A program made the position numbers and the translations under genes. Of a stretch of 47,371 bases of DNA, positions 31,347 to 39,833 are shown piece after piece. The stretch covers positions 1-47,371 of the forward strand of contig JAJZQS010000007.1 of NCBI GenBank assembly GCA_021806745.1. Direction: 5' to 3'. Position 1 is the stretch's first letter, and every line of letters begins with the position of its first letter. The DNA comes from a bacterium (GTDB taxonomy: Bacteria > Elusimicrobiota > Elusimicrobia > UBA1565 > UBA9628). Below the pieces are notes generated by a model that had not been told where the DNA came from, made no database searches, and was given only the letters and a program-made list of their open reading frames with translations.

Positions 31347-32732
31347 TCAGGACTTGTTGACCTGGCGAGCGCGCGCGATGGCTAGGGCGTCGTCGGGCAC
31401 GTCCTCGGTCACGGTCGAGCCGGCGGCGATCTTGGCGCCGCGCCCCACCTTGACGGGCGCGATCAGATTCACGTTGGAGCCGACGAAGGCCCTGGCGCCG
31501 ATCGTCGTCTTGTGCTTCTCCTTGCCGTCGTAGTTGCAGGTGATCGTGCCCGCGCCGATGTTGACGTCCTCGGCGATGTCGGCGTCGCCGATGTAGGAGA
31601 GATGGTTGACCTTGGAGCCGAAGCCGATGCGCGAGGCCTTGACCTCGGTGAAGTTGCCCACGCGCGCGCGCGGGCCGATGTTCGAGTCGGGGCGGATGTG
31701 CGCGAACGGGCCGATCGAGGTCTTCTCGAGCAGGCGCGAGCGAATCATGTAGGAGAAGCGCACCTCGCACTCGTTTCCGATCTGGGAGTCCTCGATGTGC
31801 GTGAAGGGCCCGATGCGGCACATGCGGCCGATCTTGGTCTTGCCGCGCAGGATCGTACCGGGACAGACGATCGTGTCCTGGCCGATCTCCACGTCGGCGT
31901 CGACGTGCGTGGACGGGGGGTCCTGGATGGTGACGCCCGACAGCATCAGGCGCTCGAGCATGCGCTTGTTGAGGATGCGCTCGGCGGCGGCCAGTTGCGC
32001 GCGGTTGTTGACGCCCTGGATCTCCTCGGGATTGCTGGACGTGTAGGCGTGGATTCGGCCGCCCTTGGCGCGGATGACCTCCATGATGTCGGTCAGAAAA
32101 TGCTCTTTTTTGGGGCCCTTCGCGCCGATCTCCTTGAGGCCCTGCACCAAAGCCTCGAGCTCGAACATGTAGGCGCCCGAGTTGACCTCGTTGATGCCGA
32201 GTTCCTTGGGACTGGCCACGGACTCCTCGACCACGCGCTGCACCTCTCCCAGCGCGCCGCGCACGATGCGTCCGTAGCCCTTCGGGTTGGGGACGCGGGC
32301 GGTGAACAGCGTGGCCTGGCCCTTGAGCTGGTCATGGGTCAAAGTCAGGTTGTAGATCGACTCGTAAGTGAGCAGCGGCGTGTCGCCGCACATCACGATC
32401 GCGGACTTGAACTTCTTCAGGAACGGCAAGGACTCCAGCACCGCGTTGCCCGAGCCGAGTTGCTTTCTCTGGACGATGAACTGGATCGGGCGGTTGAAGC
32501 CCACGGACTTGGCCATCTCCATGGTCTGGCGGCGGACCTCGTCGGCCTCGTGGCCGACGACCACGCCGATGGCGCCGGGCTTGAGCGCGTTGGCGATGCG
32601 CAGGATGTAGTAGAGCATCGGCCGCCCGCCCACGTGATGGAGAACCTTGGGGATGGAGGACTCCATGCGCGTGCCCTGGCCGGCGGCCAGGATCAGCGCG
32701 GCAAGAGGGCTCGGTTTCTTCGCGTGGCTCAT
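31347..32732 (-). CDS. glmU: Bifunctional UDP-N-acetylglucosamine pyrophosphorylase/glucosamine-1-phosphate acetyltransferase
   Basis: 461 residues. Makes UDP-GlcNAc for peptidoglycan and lipopolysaccharide. The N-terminal uridyltransferase has '[20 protein letters not shown]' near residues 9-28 and '[12 protein letters not shown]'; the C-terminal half is a left-handed beta helix of hexapeptide repeats with '[11 protein letters not shown]'-type turns such as '[20 protein letters not shown]' then '[11 protein letters not shown]', and the active-site region '[20 protein letters not shown]'. Start chosen at 32732, where AGGGGA stands about nine bases upstream; an in-frame ATG at 32765 would reach the 3' base of the tRNA gene. 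Together with glmS and glmM in the last operon, the whole pathway from fructose 6-phosphate is in this window. Confidence 0.95.
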   Translation of the reverse strand: MSHAKKPSPLAALILAAGQGTRMESSIPKVLHHVGGRPMLYYILRIANALKPGAIGVVVGHEADEVRRQTMEMAKSVGFNRPIQFIVQRKQLGSGNAVLESLPFLKKFKSAIVMCGDTPLLTYESIYNLTLTHDQLKGQATLFTARVPNPKGYGRIVRGALGEVQRVVEESVASPKELGINEVNSGAYMFELEALVQGLKEIGAKGPKKEHFLTDIMEVIRAKGGRIHAYTSSNPEEIQGVNNRAQLAAAERILNKRMLERLMLSGVTIQDPPSTHVDADVEIGQDTIVCPGTILRGKTKIGRMCRIGPFTHIEDSQIGNECEVRFSYMIRSRLLEKTSIGPFAHIRPDSNIGPRARVGNFTEVKASRIGFGSKVNHLSYIGDADIAEDVNIGAGTITCNYDGKEKHKTTIGARAFVGSNVNLIAPVKVGRGAKIAAGSTVTEDVPDDALAIARARQVNKS

Positions 32733-32764
32733 GTTGTCGTTTCCCCTCGGTTCGAAAGAAGCCA

Positions 32765-32835
32765 TTCCCAGGCCTGGACTCGAACCAGGAATAGCGGATT
32801 CAAAGTCCGCTGTGTTACCGTTACACCACCTGGGA
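32765..32835 (-). tRNA. trnQ: tRNA-Gln (anticodon TTG)
   Basis: 71 bases on the minus strand. Acceptor arms TCCCAGG and CCTGGGA pair fully; the anticodon arm is AGCGGACTTTGAATCCGCT with loop CTTTGAA and anticodon TTG; the T arm is CCTGGTTCGAGTCCAGG. CCA is not encoded. It lies only 11 bases after spoVG and 32 bases before glmU on the same strand, so it is likely cut from the operon transcript. Confidence 0.95.
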
Positions 32836-32846
32836 GCAGATGTTCC

Positions 32847-33137
32847 TCATGCGGGCGGCGCGTCGGGCTTGCCCGCGGCGGACTTGGCGGCCTCCTTGTG
32901 GTAGCAGGCGAACACGGTCTTCTCCAAAACGGCGCGGAACTGCGCGCTGATCGGATGCGCGACGTCCTTGAAAGTCCCGTCGGGCATCTTCCGGGACGGC
33001 ATGCACAAGATCAGGCCTTCTCCGCTGTCGATCACTTTCATGTTGCGAACCACGAAACATCCGTCGAACGTCACCGTCGCGAACGCCTTCAGGCGGTCTT
33101 CGTTGCGCAGATGGACGCGGACTTCCGTGATCTCCAA
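32847..33137 (-). CDS. spoVG: SpoVG family RNA/DNA-binding regulator
   Basis: 96 residues with the standard SpoVG sequence: 'MEITEVRVHLRNEDRLKAFA', 'TVTFDGCFVVRNMKVIDSGE', 'GLILCMPSRKMPDGTFKDVA' and 'HPISAQFRAVLE', then a short Lys/Ala tail. SpoVG proteins are small nucleic-acid-binding regulators, named for sporulation in Bacillus but present in many non-sporulating bacteria. The start is TTG at 33137, six bases after the ispE stop; no other start keeps the conserved N-terminus. Position between ispE and glmU is the same as in Bacillus. Confidence 0.94.
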   Translation of the reverse strand: MEITEVRVHLRNEDRLKAFATVTFDGCFVVRNMKVIDSGEGLILCMPSRKMPDGTFKDVAHPISAQFRAVLEKTVFACYHKEAAKSAAGKPDAPPA

Positions 33138-33143
33138 GCGGGG

Positions 33144-34034
33144 TCAACCGTGGCAGCTGGTTAAATAGACCTTCCAGGGATATGCCTGGAGCCGCCGAAC
33201 CACCCGCTCTCCCTCGGCGTGCGACGCGACGAACCCGAACACCGACGAACCGGAACCCGACATCCGTACGCCCAAAACCCCCGCGGCCTCCAGAATGCGG
33301 CGAGCCCGCGAGATTTCCGCCATCACCGGCGCCCGAGACTCCTCCAACCGATTGAAAAGAAGCCCCCCCCATTCCTCGACGGGGCGGCCCCTTTCCAGCG
33401 ACCGGAGCAGTCTATCAAGCTGGGACAGCCTTGTCAACACGTCGCGCCGCGGCCGGGCAGGCAGCGCGGCGTAGGCCGGCCCCGTCGGCGAGCCCACTCC
33501 CGGCCAGGCCAAAACCATGTACGGCAGAGACTTTGCGAAGCTCACCGGCCTTAGGCGCTCTCCGATGCCGCCGGCAAGACAAAAATCCGCGTCCTTGAGA
33601 AAAAAGGGCACGTCGGCCCCGAGTTTAACGCCGATTTCGGCAAGCTTCGCCCGGCGCGCCGCGTTGAGCGGGATGTCGAGAAGCTGCGCCATGCCCAAAA
33701 GGGTCCCCGCCGCGTCCGAGGAGCCCCCGCCCAGTCCCGCGCCCATGGGGATGCGCTTGGTCAAGACCATGCGCACGCCCACACCCACGCGAAAGGCCTT
33801 GTAGAACGCCGCGGCCGCGCGCATGACGAGGTTGTCGGGTCCCGCCGACAGCGCCGCGCCGCCGAGTTCGTCGATAACCTCCAACGACGGGCGATCCCCC
33901 CCCACCACTTCCAAGTCGAGCACGTCGTAGAGGTTGATCTTGGCGAACAGCGTCGACAGCGTGTGGTAGCCGTTTTTGCGCCGGCCGGTGACCTCCAGAA
34001 ACAAGTTGACCTTGGCCGGACACTGTATTTTCAA
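33144..34034 (-). CDS. ispE: 4-diphosphocytidyl-2-C-methyl-D-erythritol kinase
   Basis: 296 residues from the TTG at 34034, which overlaps the TPR gene's TGA. Fourth step of the MEP isoprenoid pathway; a GHMP kinase. 'CPAKVNLFLEVTGRRKNGYH' is the substrate-binding opening, 'IPMGAGLGGGSSDAAGTLLG' the ATP loop, and 'VRMSGSGSSVFGF' the third motif. The frame is open far upstream through the TPR gene, but that is a shadow frame; family alignment places the start here. The gene order with spoVG, glmU, prs, rplY and pth is strongly conserved. Confidence 0.95.
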   Translation of the reverse strand: MKIQCPAKVNLFLEVTGRRKNGYHTLSTLFAKINLYDVLDLEVVGGDRPSLEVIDELGGAALSAGPDNLVMRAAAAFYKAFRVGVGVRMVLTKRIPMGAGLGGGSSDAAGTLLGMAQLLDIPLNAARRAKLAEIGVKLGADVPFFLKDADFCLAGGIGERLRPVSFAKSLPYMVLAWPGVGSPTGPAYAALPARPRRDVLTRLSQLDRLLRSLERGRPVEEWGGLLFNRLEESRAPVMAEISRARRILEAAGVLGVRMSGSGSSVFGFVASHAEGERVVRRLQAYPWKVYLTSCHG

Positions 34035-36169
34035 GGCTGAAGCTCCGGCAGGGGCTCGTCTGGCGCCGCGACCTCCACCTTGGCCTCGGGACACGACAGC
34101 GACAAATCCCAGAACGCTCCGCCGGCCTTGAACGAGCGCGGGACGCGGCGCAGACGGTTCTTGAAAAAATCGGCGGGCGTCAGCGTCGGGCCGCCGTCCG
34201 GCGCCAAGGCGCGGGCCAGGGCGTCGGAGCCCAAGTCCACGCGCCAGCCCGGCCGCGTCAAGACGCCGCCCGCCGCGCGCGCGGGTCCGGGCGCGTAGGG
34301 GTCTCCCGCCAAGGCGCCGGCGATCGCGTCCAGCGCCCCGCGCGCGGCGGCGCGAAGCTTCGCGTCGTCGATCCCGTCGACGCGGAAATCGTCCATGCGG
34401 AAATCGCTCCCGTCGACCGTCGCTCGCGCCAGCGGCGTGAACAGCGGGCCGAGTATCTCCAAGGTCAGGCGCTTGGGCGCGCGAAAATCGAGCATCGTCT
34501 TCATCGTCAACTCGCGCTCGCCGACCTTGCCTTGGAAAACGCAGACGCCGGCCAGGCGGCGCGCCCCGCCGTGGATGGCGGCCAGGTGCTCGCGCCAAAG
34601 CTCTCCCGCGTGCTCGGGCGTCATCTTCTTTTCCAGCGCGTCGGCACGAGCGCGCGCCGACGCTCCGCCGAAGCTCTGCGACAAGCGCCAGGCGCGCCAG
34701 GCCAGGTCCGTCTCGCCCAGCGCCTCGCGGACCGCGGCCAGATGGCCCCAGACCTCGTCGTCGTCGGGCAGGCTGCGCGCGGCCAGCGCCAACTCGGCGG
34801 CGGCCTCCGTGGAGCGCTTGAGCTTGAAAAGCACCCAGCCCATCGAGTCCTGATAGGCCGCGTTGGACGGATCCAGCGCCAGCGCCCGCGCGATCAACGA
34901 ACGCGCGTCGTCGAGCTCCAGGCCGCGGTCGGCCAGCGAGTAGCCGAGGTAGTTGAGCGCCGCCGCGTCGTCGGGCTTGTCGGCGATCAGACGGCGGAAC
35001 TCCGGCTCGGCCTCCTTGATCCGATTCAGGCGCTCCAAGATCACGGCCAACTGCCAGCGGGCGTCGCGGTCGTCGGGCTTGACGGCCAGGACCTCGCGCA
35101 GAAGCTCCGCCGCCTCCTCGTGGCGGCCCTGGTCGTCTTCGCCCAGCGCCAAATAGTAGGCGACGCGGTCGTCCTTGGGCCAGCGCTTGCGCGCGGCCAG
35201 CAAAGTGGCCATCGCGGCCTTCGTGTCGCCGGATTGGATCTGGTAGTAGCTCAGGCGCAGATTCAAAGTCGGGTCTTCGGCGAGCGCGGAGCTCTTGGCC
35301 AACTGCGCGGCGGCCCCGGCGAAATCCTTCTTCTGCTCGGCGTCGGCGGCCAGCCACGAGCAGGCGGCCGGATCGCCGGGATGGCGGCGCTCAAGCTCGC
35401 GGAAGGTCGCGCGCGCGTCGTCCATGCGCCCCGCGGCCTGCTGGAGCTCGCCGACGTGAGCGCGCAGTTCCAGCGCCTCCGGGTCGTCTTGCAGGATCTG
35501 CAGGTCCACGGCGACGGCCGCATCCGTGTCGTGCATCATCTCGTAGGTCTGCGCGAGGGCCTCTCGCGCGGGGCCGGAGTCGGCGTCGTCGAGCGCGACG
35601 GCCTTCTTGAACTCGTCGGCCGCGCGGGGCAAGCGCCCCCGGGCGGCGTCCAGCCGCCCCAGTTCGAAGAGAACGCGGGCCTGGCGGTCCGGATTGCGGG
35701 CGCGGAAGTCCTCCAGCATGGCCCGCGCCCTCTTCGGGTCGCGCGCGGCGGTCAGTTCCACGACGGCGAAAAGCGTGTCCTCGGAGGACGGGTCTTCCTT
35801 GAGCGCCTGCTCGTATTCGACGCGCGCGCCCTCGGGATCGCCGCGCGCGACCAGGACCTGGCCGAGGATCTCGCGCGAACGCGCGTCCTCGGGGGCCAGC
35901 GCCAGGCGCCGACGCGCCCATTTCTCGGCCGAGTCCAAGTCCTGGAGCTCCAGCGCCAGGTCGGCGGCCTCTCCGGCGATGAAAGCCGAGGTCGGGTCGA
36001 GCGCGAAGGCCTTCTCGTAGGCGGCCAAAGCCTCGGAGTAGGCCCCGCGGCGCTCCAGCAGGGAGCCGCGCAGGTACTCGACTTGAGCCGCGCGCGCGTC
36101 GGGCGCGGCCGGCGCCGGATCGGCGCGGACCGGGACGAGCAAGACGGCAAGCAAAGTCAGGGCGTTCAC
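34031..36169 (-). CDS. Secreted TPR protein with C-terminal LolB/DUF4292-like domain
   Basis: 712 residues from the GTG at 36169, which overlaps the rimI stop (GTGA). A short signal peptide ('MNALTLLAVLLVPVRADPAP') leads into about fourteen tetratricopeptide repeats (~30-510), for example 'AYSEALAAYEKAFALDPTSA' and 'AALNYLGYSLADRGLELDDA'. Residues ~520-712 are different: 'ARRLAGVCVFQGKVGERELT' then 'MKTMLDFRAPKRLTLEILGP' and 'LFTPLARATVDGSDFRM', which reads like the LolB/LppX-type lipid-binding beta half-barrel. That suggests an outer-membrane lipoprotein-carrier role with a TPR scaffold, but the second domain is judged by eye. No lipobox is seen. Confidence 0.82.
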   Translation of the reverse strand: MNALTLLAVLLVPVRADPAPAAPDARAAQVEYLRGSLLERRGAYSEALAAYEKAFALDPTSAFIAGEAADLALELQDLDSAEKWARRRLALAPEDARSREILGQVLVARGDPEGARVEYEQALKEDPSSEDTLFAVVELTAARDPKRARAMLEDFRARNPDRQARVLFELGRLDAARGRLPRAADEFKKAVALDDADSGPAREALAQTYEMMHDTDAAVAVDLQILQDDPEALELRAHVGELQQAAGRMDDARATFRELERRHPGDPAACSWLAADAEQKKDFAGAAAQLAKSSALAEDPTLNLRLSYYQIQSGDTKAAMATLLAARKRWPKDDRVAYYLALGEDDQGRHEEAAELLREVLAVKPDDRDARWQLAVILERLNRIKEAEPEFRRLIADKPDDAAALNYLGYSLADRGLELDDARSLIARALALDPSNAAYQDSMGWVLFKLKRSTEAAAELALAARSLPDDDEVWGHLAAVREALGETDLAWRAWRLSQSFGGASARARADALEKKMTPEHAGELWREHLAAIHGGARRLAGVCVFQGKVGERELTMKTMLDFRAPKRLTLEILGPLFTPLARATVDGSDFRMDDFRVDGIDDAKLRAAARGALDAIAGALAGDPYAPGPARAAGGVLTRPGWRVDLGSDALARALAPDGGPTLTPADFFKNRLRRVPRSFKAGGAFWDLSLSCPEAKVEVAAPDEPLPELQP

Positions 36170-36600
36170 GCGAGCGCGACGTCCATCAACAGGGCGTCGG
36201 AGCCGTCATTGTAGAACTTCGACCGCCGCCCCACAACCCGCGCCCCGGCCCGGGCGTAAAACGCCCGCGCGCGCGCGTTTCGCTCGGAGACCTCGAAAGA
36301 CAGGACCCGGGCTCCCCGCCGCAGCGCGCCCGCCGTCAACGCCGTCCACAGCGCGCGCCCGATCCCCCGTCCGTCGGCCTCGACCGCAAAATCAAGAAGC
36401 TCCGCGCGCTCACCCGAAAGCCGCGCCAGCGCGTAGCCGCGCGCGCGTCCGTCGTCGGCGACCAGAAACAACGCGTCGGGCCGGGCGGTCTCGGCCGCGT
36501 AGGCCTCCATCGACCAGGCCGCGGCGAAAGGTCGCCTGGACAACGCCTCCACGGCCGCGGCGTCGAGTTCGCGCGCCGGCCTAACGACGAGAGCGTTCAT
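36166..36600 (-). CDS. rimI: RimI-like ribosomal/protein N-acetyltransferase (GNAT)
   Basis: 144 residues from the ATG at 36600, overlapping the tsaB end by 20 bases. GNAT features: 'VVRPARELDAAAVEALSRRP' at the front, the acetyl-CoA loop 'VEADGRGIGRALWTALTAGA' and 'SFEVSERNARARAFYARAGA' near the end, then 'RVVGRRSKFYNDGSDALLMD', a close match to RimI C-termini. RimI acetylates ribosomal protein S18 in Escherichia coli. Placement directly after tsaB is common. The frame is open upstream through tsaB, which is a shadow. Confidence 0.9.
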   Translation of the reverse strand: MNALVVRPARELDAAAVEALSRRPFAAAWSMEAYAAETARPDALFLVADDGRARGYALARLSGERAELLDFAVEADGRGIGRALWTALTAGALRRGARVLSFEVSERNARARAFYARAGARVVGRRSKFYNDGSDALLMDVALA

Positions 36601-37177
36601 ATCCCGCGGGCTTGAGATACAGCGGCTTGAGCGGCGGGATTTTCCCCGCCGCCAGGCGCCGCCGCGCCGGCTCAAGCAAGGCCCGGGCGTCGGGCTCTCC
36701 CAAGTCCACGACCAATCCCCGGCCCTCGGCCGCCGCGCGCGCGGCGGGCCAAGCCTCCGCCGTCGACCACTGCGGCCCGCCCTGCGCGCGCGGCACCCCG
36801 CGGCCGACGAGAAACTCCTGGTGATAGACCTCGCCCTTCCAGCCCGCGACGGCGGCCAGCGCGCGCGGCCGTCCCGCGGCGACGGCCGCCGCCTCCAGTC
36901 GCGACAGCGCCAAGGCGGGCACGCCCAATTTCCAGCCCGCCGCCGCCGCAAACGCCAGTCCCACGCGGATGCCGGTGAATCGCCCCGGACCCGCGGCCGC
37001 GGCGATGGCGTCCAAATCATTCCACTCCAACTTCGCTCGGCGCAGCAGCCCCTCGACGACGCCCAACAGCGCTTCGTCGTGCGCCCGGGGACGGCGGCGC
37101 GCGCTCCAAATCCCGCCGTCGGCCGCCAGCGCCGCGCTCAGCGCGTCCGAAGTCGCATCCACGGCGAGGATGTTCAC
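36581..37177 (-). CDS. tsaB: tRNA threonylcarbamoyladenosine biosynthesis protein TsaB
   Basis: 198 residues from the GTG at 37177 (GTGA overlap with tsaE). TsaB works with TsaD and TsaE to put threonylcarbamoyl on A37 of tRNAs. Family opening 'NILAVDATSDALSAALAADG', then 'LDAIAAAAGPGRFTGIRVGL' and 'AAVAGWKGEVYHQEFLV' fit the actin-like fold. The C-terminal half is short, as usual for TsaB. The frame is open to 37282, but residues before the GTG are arginine-rich shadow. Confidence 0.93.
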   Translation of the reverse strand: MNILAVDATSDALSAALAADGGIWSARRRPRAHDEALLGVVEGLLRRAKLEWNDLDAIAAAAGPGRFTGIRVGLAFAAAAGWKLGVPALALSRLEAAAVAAGRPRALAAVAGWKGEVYHQEFLVGRGVPRAQGGPQWSTAEAWPAARAAAEGRGLVVDLGEPDARALLEPARRRLAAGKIPPLKPLYLKPAGYERSRR

Positions 37178-37587
37178 GCCGTCCTCCGCCGGTCGCGCAC
37201 GACCGCGCGCCGTCCGGCGCGCGCGTGGTAGAGGCGCACCTCGACGCGGCGCGCCGGCCAGCGGCGCGCCGGGCCGGGCCATTCGACGACGGCGATCCCG
37301 CGCGGGTCGGCGAGAATCTCTTCAAGCCCCAGTTCCGCGTCGACGCGCCCTTCCAGGCGATACAAGTCGAGATGATGGACGGTCAAGCGGCGCCCGCGAT
37401 AGGCGTGCGCCAGCGCGAAGGTCGGGCTGGCCACGCGGCCGCGGAAACCCGCGCCGCGCGCCAGACCCCGCGCGAAGGTGGTCTTGCCCGCGCCCAACTC
37501 GCCGTAGAGCAAGACCACGTCGCCGGCGCGCAGGCCGCGTCCCAGCGCCTCGCCCAACGCCTCGGTCTCCGTGCTTGAGCGCAGCAT
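37174..37587 (-). CDS. tsaE: tRNA threonylcarbamoyladenosine biosynthesis ATPase TsaE
   Basis: 137 residues from the ATG at 37587, sharing one base with the nnrD stop. P-loop 'LLYGELGAGKTTFARGLARG' near residues 27-46, switch region 'VASPTFALAHAYRGRRLTVH' and 'HLDLYRLE', then 'IAVVEWPGPARRWPARRVEV'. ATPase partner of TsaB and TsaD. The frame is open far upstream as a shadow of nnrD. tsaE and tsaB are adjacent here, but tsaD is not in the window. Confidence 0.94.
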   Translation of the reverse strand: MLRSSTETEALGEALGRGLRAGDVVLLYGELGAGKTTFARGLARGAGFRGRVASPTFALAHAYRGRRLTVHHLDLYRLEGRVDAELGLEEILADPRGIAVVEWPGPARRWPARRVEVRLYHARAGRRAVVRDRRRTA

Positions 37588-38498
37588 CACAGCGCGGCCA
37601 AGGCGCGGGGGAGATAGTCGGGCAAATCCTCGGAACAGACGCCCCACGCGGTGAGGTCGCGCTCGGCCAGGTCGCCCGCCGTGCCGTGCAGCCACGCGCC
37701 CAATGCCGCGCACAGAAACGGCTGGTCGCCGACCACGCGGCCGGAAGCCGCCGCCTGCGCCCACAGTCCCGCGATGAGTCCCGCGAGCACGTCGCCGGAA
37801 CCGCCCTTGGCCAGGCCGGGACCGCCGGTCGGGTTGACCACGGAGCGCGCGCCCGAAGTCACGATCGTGCGCCGCCCCTTGAGCAAGACGACCCCGCCCC
37901 AATCCCGCGCCAGCCTCTCGGCGGCCCGCTGCCGGTCCGCCTCGCCCAGCGGCTTGGCCGACTTGAGCGCGCGCGCGATCTCTCCGGGGTGCGGCGTGAA
38001 CGCGCACGCGCGCCCGCGCGCGCGCAGCATCTGCGCCACGCCCGCGCGCTCCTCCTGGGCCAGCGCGTTGATCGCGTCGGCGTCGACGACCGCGGGAACG
38101 GGCAGCGCCGCCAGCGCGTGAAGCGTGAAGCGCGCCGCGTCCGGGTGGGTCGTCAGTCCCGGCCCGATCGCGGCGCAGGAGACGCGCCGCTCCCGGGCGT
38201 AGTTTTTGAGTCGGTCCACTCCGTCCGGACGCAAAATCCCGTGGGCGTTGTCGGGCAGGGGCAAGGTCATGGCCGAGGGGATCGCGGCGGCGATCTCCGG
38301 GACGATCGACTTGGGCGCGGCCACGGTGACCAACCCCGCGCCGGAGCGCAACGCGCCCCGCGCGGCCAAGATCGCCGCGCCCGACATGCCTCGCGAGCCG
38401 GCCACGATCAGCGCGTGCCCGAACTCCCCCTTGTGATCGTCGGGGCGCCTTTCCACCAGGCCTTCGCGCAGTTCGGCGCGCGTCAGGGGCTTGAGCAT
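37587..38498 (-). CDS. nnrD: ADP-dependent NAD(P)H-hydrate dehydratase
   Basis: 303 residues. Repairs damaged NADHX and NADPHX. Visible: 'GHALIVAGSRGMSGAAILAA' near residues 27-46, 'VVDADAINALAQ', 'FTPHPGEIARALKS', 'VVLLKGRRTIVTSGARSVVN' and 'PTGGPGLAKGGSGDVLAG'. It is the dehydratase only; the epimerase domain (NnrE) that is often fused in front is absent and not found nearby. Twelve bases after the HNH gene and overlapping tsaE by three bases; nnrD next to tsaE is a common arrangement. Confidence 0.94.
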   Translation of the reverse strand: MLKPLTRAELREGLVERRPDDHKGEFGHALIVAGSRGMSGAAILAARGALRSGAGLVTVAAPKSIVPEIAAAIPSAMTLPLPDNAHGILRPDGVDRLKNYARERRVSCAAIGPGLTTHPDAARFTLHALAALPVPAVVDADAINALAQEERAGVAQMLRARGRACAFTPHPGEIARALKSAKPLGEADRQRAAERLARDWGGVVLLKGRRTIVTSGARSVVNPTGGPGLAKGGSGDVLAGLIAGLWAQAAASGRVVGDQPFLCAALGAWLHGTAGDLAERDLTAWGVCSEDLPDYLPRALAAL

Positions 38499-38510
38499 GC
38501 GTTGGCGCGC

Positions 38511-39089
38511 CTAGGCCTGGGCCGGTGCCAGGAGCTTTTTCCAGCTCGCCGGGATGGCTCGCCGCGGGTGGGGCAGGAGGCTGCCCAAAAGAGTCCAGCG
38601 CGGCTTGCTCGGGCGGAACTTCAGCGGCATGCCCGCCTCCTCGGGAAGCTTGTCGGCCTTCTTCAAATTGCACGGACGGCACGAGGTCACCACGTTCGTC
38701 CACGAATGACCGCCGCCGCGCGAGCGCGGGACCACGTGGTCGAGGTCGAGCTCCTCGGTCGGGCGCCGCCGCCCGCAGTAGGCGCAGCGACGGCCGTCGC
38801 GGGCGAACACATTGTGGCGTGTGAAGGCCACCTCTCGGTGCGGGACGCGGTCATAGCGCACCAGGCGGATGACCTCGGGCACGGCCAGGCGCACGCTCGT
38901 CGAGCTCACGAAACCCGCCGGCGCCTCGACCCAGTGCGAGGACGCAGCGACCCAGGCGGAGAAGTCGTAGGGCGTCAGTTCCGCGTCGAGAGCCTCGGCC
39001 AAGCCGATGTAGACGAGCGTCAGCGCCCTCTGCCAATCGGCGACGGCGATGGCGCGGTAGCTGCGGTTGAGCACGAGCGTCCTGGCCAT
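38511..39089 (-). CDS. HNH endonuclease family protein
   Basis: 192 residues from the ATG at 39089. The front ('RTLVLNRSYRAIAVADWQRA') is typical of the small family of HNH proteins with an N-terminal 'LVLN' opening. The HNH site is complete: 'CAYCGRRRPTEELDLDHVVP', 'RSRGGGHSWTNVVTSCRPCN' then 'LKKADKL', with two CxxC pairs for zinc and the DH of the active site. Substrate and role are unknown; such genes sit among housekeeping genes in many bacteria. An in-frame ATG at 39098 is possible, but the predicted -10 (39099-39104) would directly abut it. Leads the long minus-strand run. Confidence 0.9.
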   Translation of the reverse strand: MARTLVLNRSYRAIAVADWQRALTLVYIGLAEALDAELTPYDFSAWVAASSHWVEAPAGFVSSTSVRLAVPEVIRLVRYDRVPHREVAFTRHNVFARDGRRCAYCGRRRPTEELDLDHVVPRSRGGGHSWTNVVTSCRPCNLKKADKLPEEAGMPLKFRPSKPRWTLLGSLLPHPRRAIPASWKKLLAPAQA

Positions 39090-39098
39090 GGCGATCAT

Positions 39099-39107
39099 AG
39101 GGTAACA
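39099..39107 (-). promoter_or_regulatory. Predicted extended -10 of the HNH-led gene run
   Basis: Minus strand TGT then TACCCT, nine bases, ATG at 39089. Divergent from the promoter at 39143-39148 across a 68-base intergenic region. Confidence 0.35.
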
Positions 39108-39142
39108 GGCGCGGACTCGAAAATCAACGCGCCCGGATGGGT

Positions 39143-39148
39143 TAGAAT
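39143..39148 (+). promoter_or_regulatory. Predicted -10 of the hemolysin III family gene
   Basis: TAGAAT, nine bases, ATG at 39158; +1 near 39155 gives a leader of about three bases. No Shine-Dalgarno sequence. Confidence 0.5.
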
Positions 39149-39157
39149 AGACGCCTC

Positions 39158-39832
39158 ATGCCCGAGCGCGCCGACGCCTTCGACCCCGAAACCGGAGACC
39201 GGCTCCAGACTCTGGGCGAGGAAATCGCCAACAGCGTCAGCCACGGCGCGGGCGCTCTGGCCGCGGCGGCGGTCTTGCCGGTTCTCGTCGGCCACGCGCT
39301 GCACGCGCGAGCCGGCGCGCGGGCGGTGGCGGGCGCGGCGATCTTCGGCGCCAGCGTGCTTCTGCTCTATCTGGGCTCGACGCTCTACCACGCGCTTCCG
39401 CGCGGACGCGCCAAGCGCGTTCTGCGCCTGGCCGAACACATGGCCATCTATTTCCTGATCGCCGGCACCTACACGCCGTTCATGCTGGGCGTTCTGCGCG
39501 GACCGTTGGGCACGGGCCTGCTGTGGACGGTCTGGGGGCTGACCGGCGTGGGCGTGCTCTTCAAGATTTTCGGCGGCACGCGTTTTCCGCACGCATCCAC
39601 GGCTCTGTATCTGCTGATGGGCTGGGCGGCCGTCGCGGGCATCGGCCCGCTGTGGAGGCTGATGCCGCACGCGGGCTTCTACCTGCTTGTCGCGGGCGGG
39701 CTGTCCTACACTTTGGGCGTGCTGTTCTACGTCTTCGACCACCGCTGGCGCTACGCGCATTTCATCTGGCACCTGTTCGTGCTCTCGGGCACCGCGTGCC
39801 ACTTCTGCGCGGTCTTGTGGTACGCCGGCTGA
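39158..39832 (+). CDS. Hemolysin III family membrane protein (YqfA/PAQR-like)
   Basis: 224 residues with seven predicted membrane helices. Family signatures: 'GEEIANSVSHGAGALAAAAV' at the front, 'LLYLGSTLYHALPRGRAKRV' then 'LRLAEHMAIYFLIAGTYTPF', and the end 'HRWRYAHFIWHLFVLSGTAC' then 'HFCAVLWY'. The conserved Ser, Asp/Glu and His residues of the PAQR metal site are there (SxxYH, HxxWH region, final H). Despite the name, a hemolytic role is not established for most members. Convergent with the aldo/keto reductase with one base between stops. Confidence 0.94.
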   Translation: MPERADAFDPETGDRLQTLGEEIANSVSHGAGALAAAAVLPVLVGHALHARAGARAVAGAAIFGASVLLLYLGSTLYHALPRGRAKRVLRLAEHMAIYFLIAGTYTPFMLGVLRGPLGTGLLWTVWGLTGVGVLFKIFGGTRFPHASTALYLLMGWAAVAGIGPLWRLMPHAGFYLLVAGGLSYTLGVLFYVFDHRWRYAHFIWHLFVLSGTACHFCAVLWYAG

Positions 39833-39833
39833 A

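Noticed and set aside
32765-32835. glmU start at the ATG at 32765
   Set aside because: It would reach the 3' end base of the tRNA gene and lacks a ribosome binding site; the ATG at 32732 has AGGGGA upstream and begins where the family begins.
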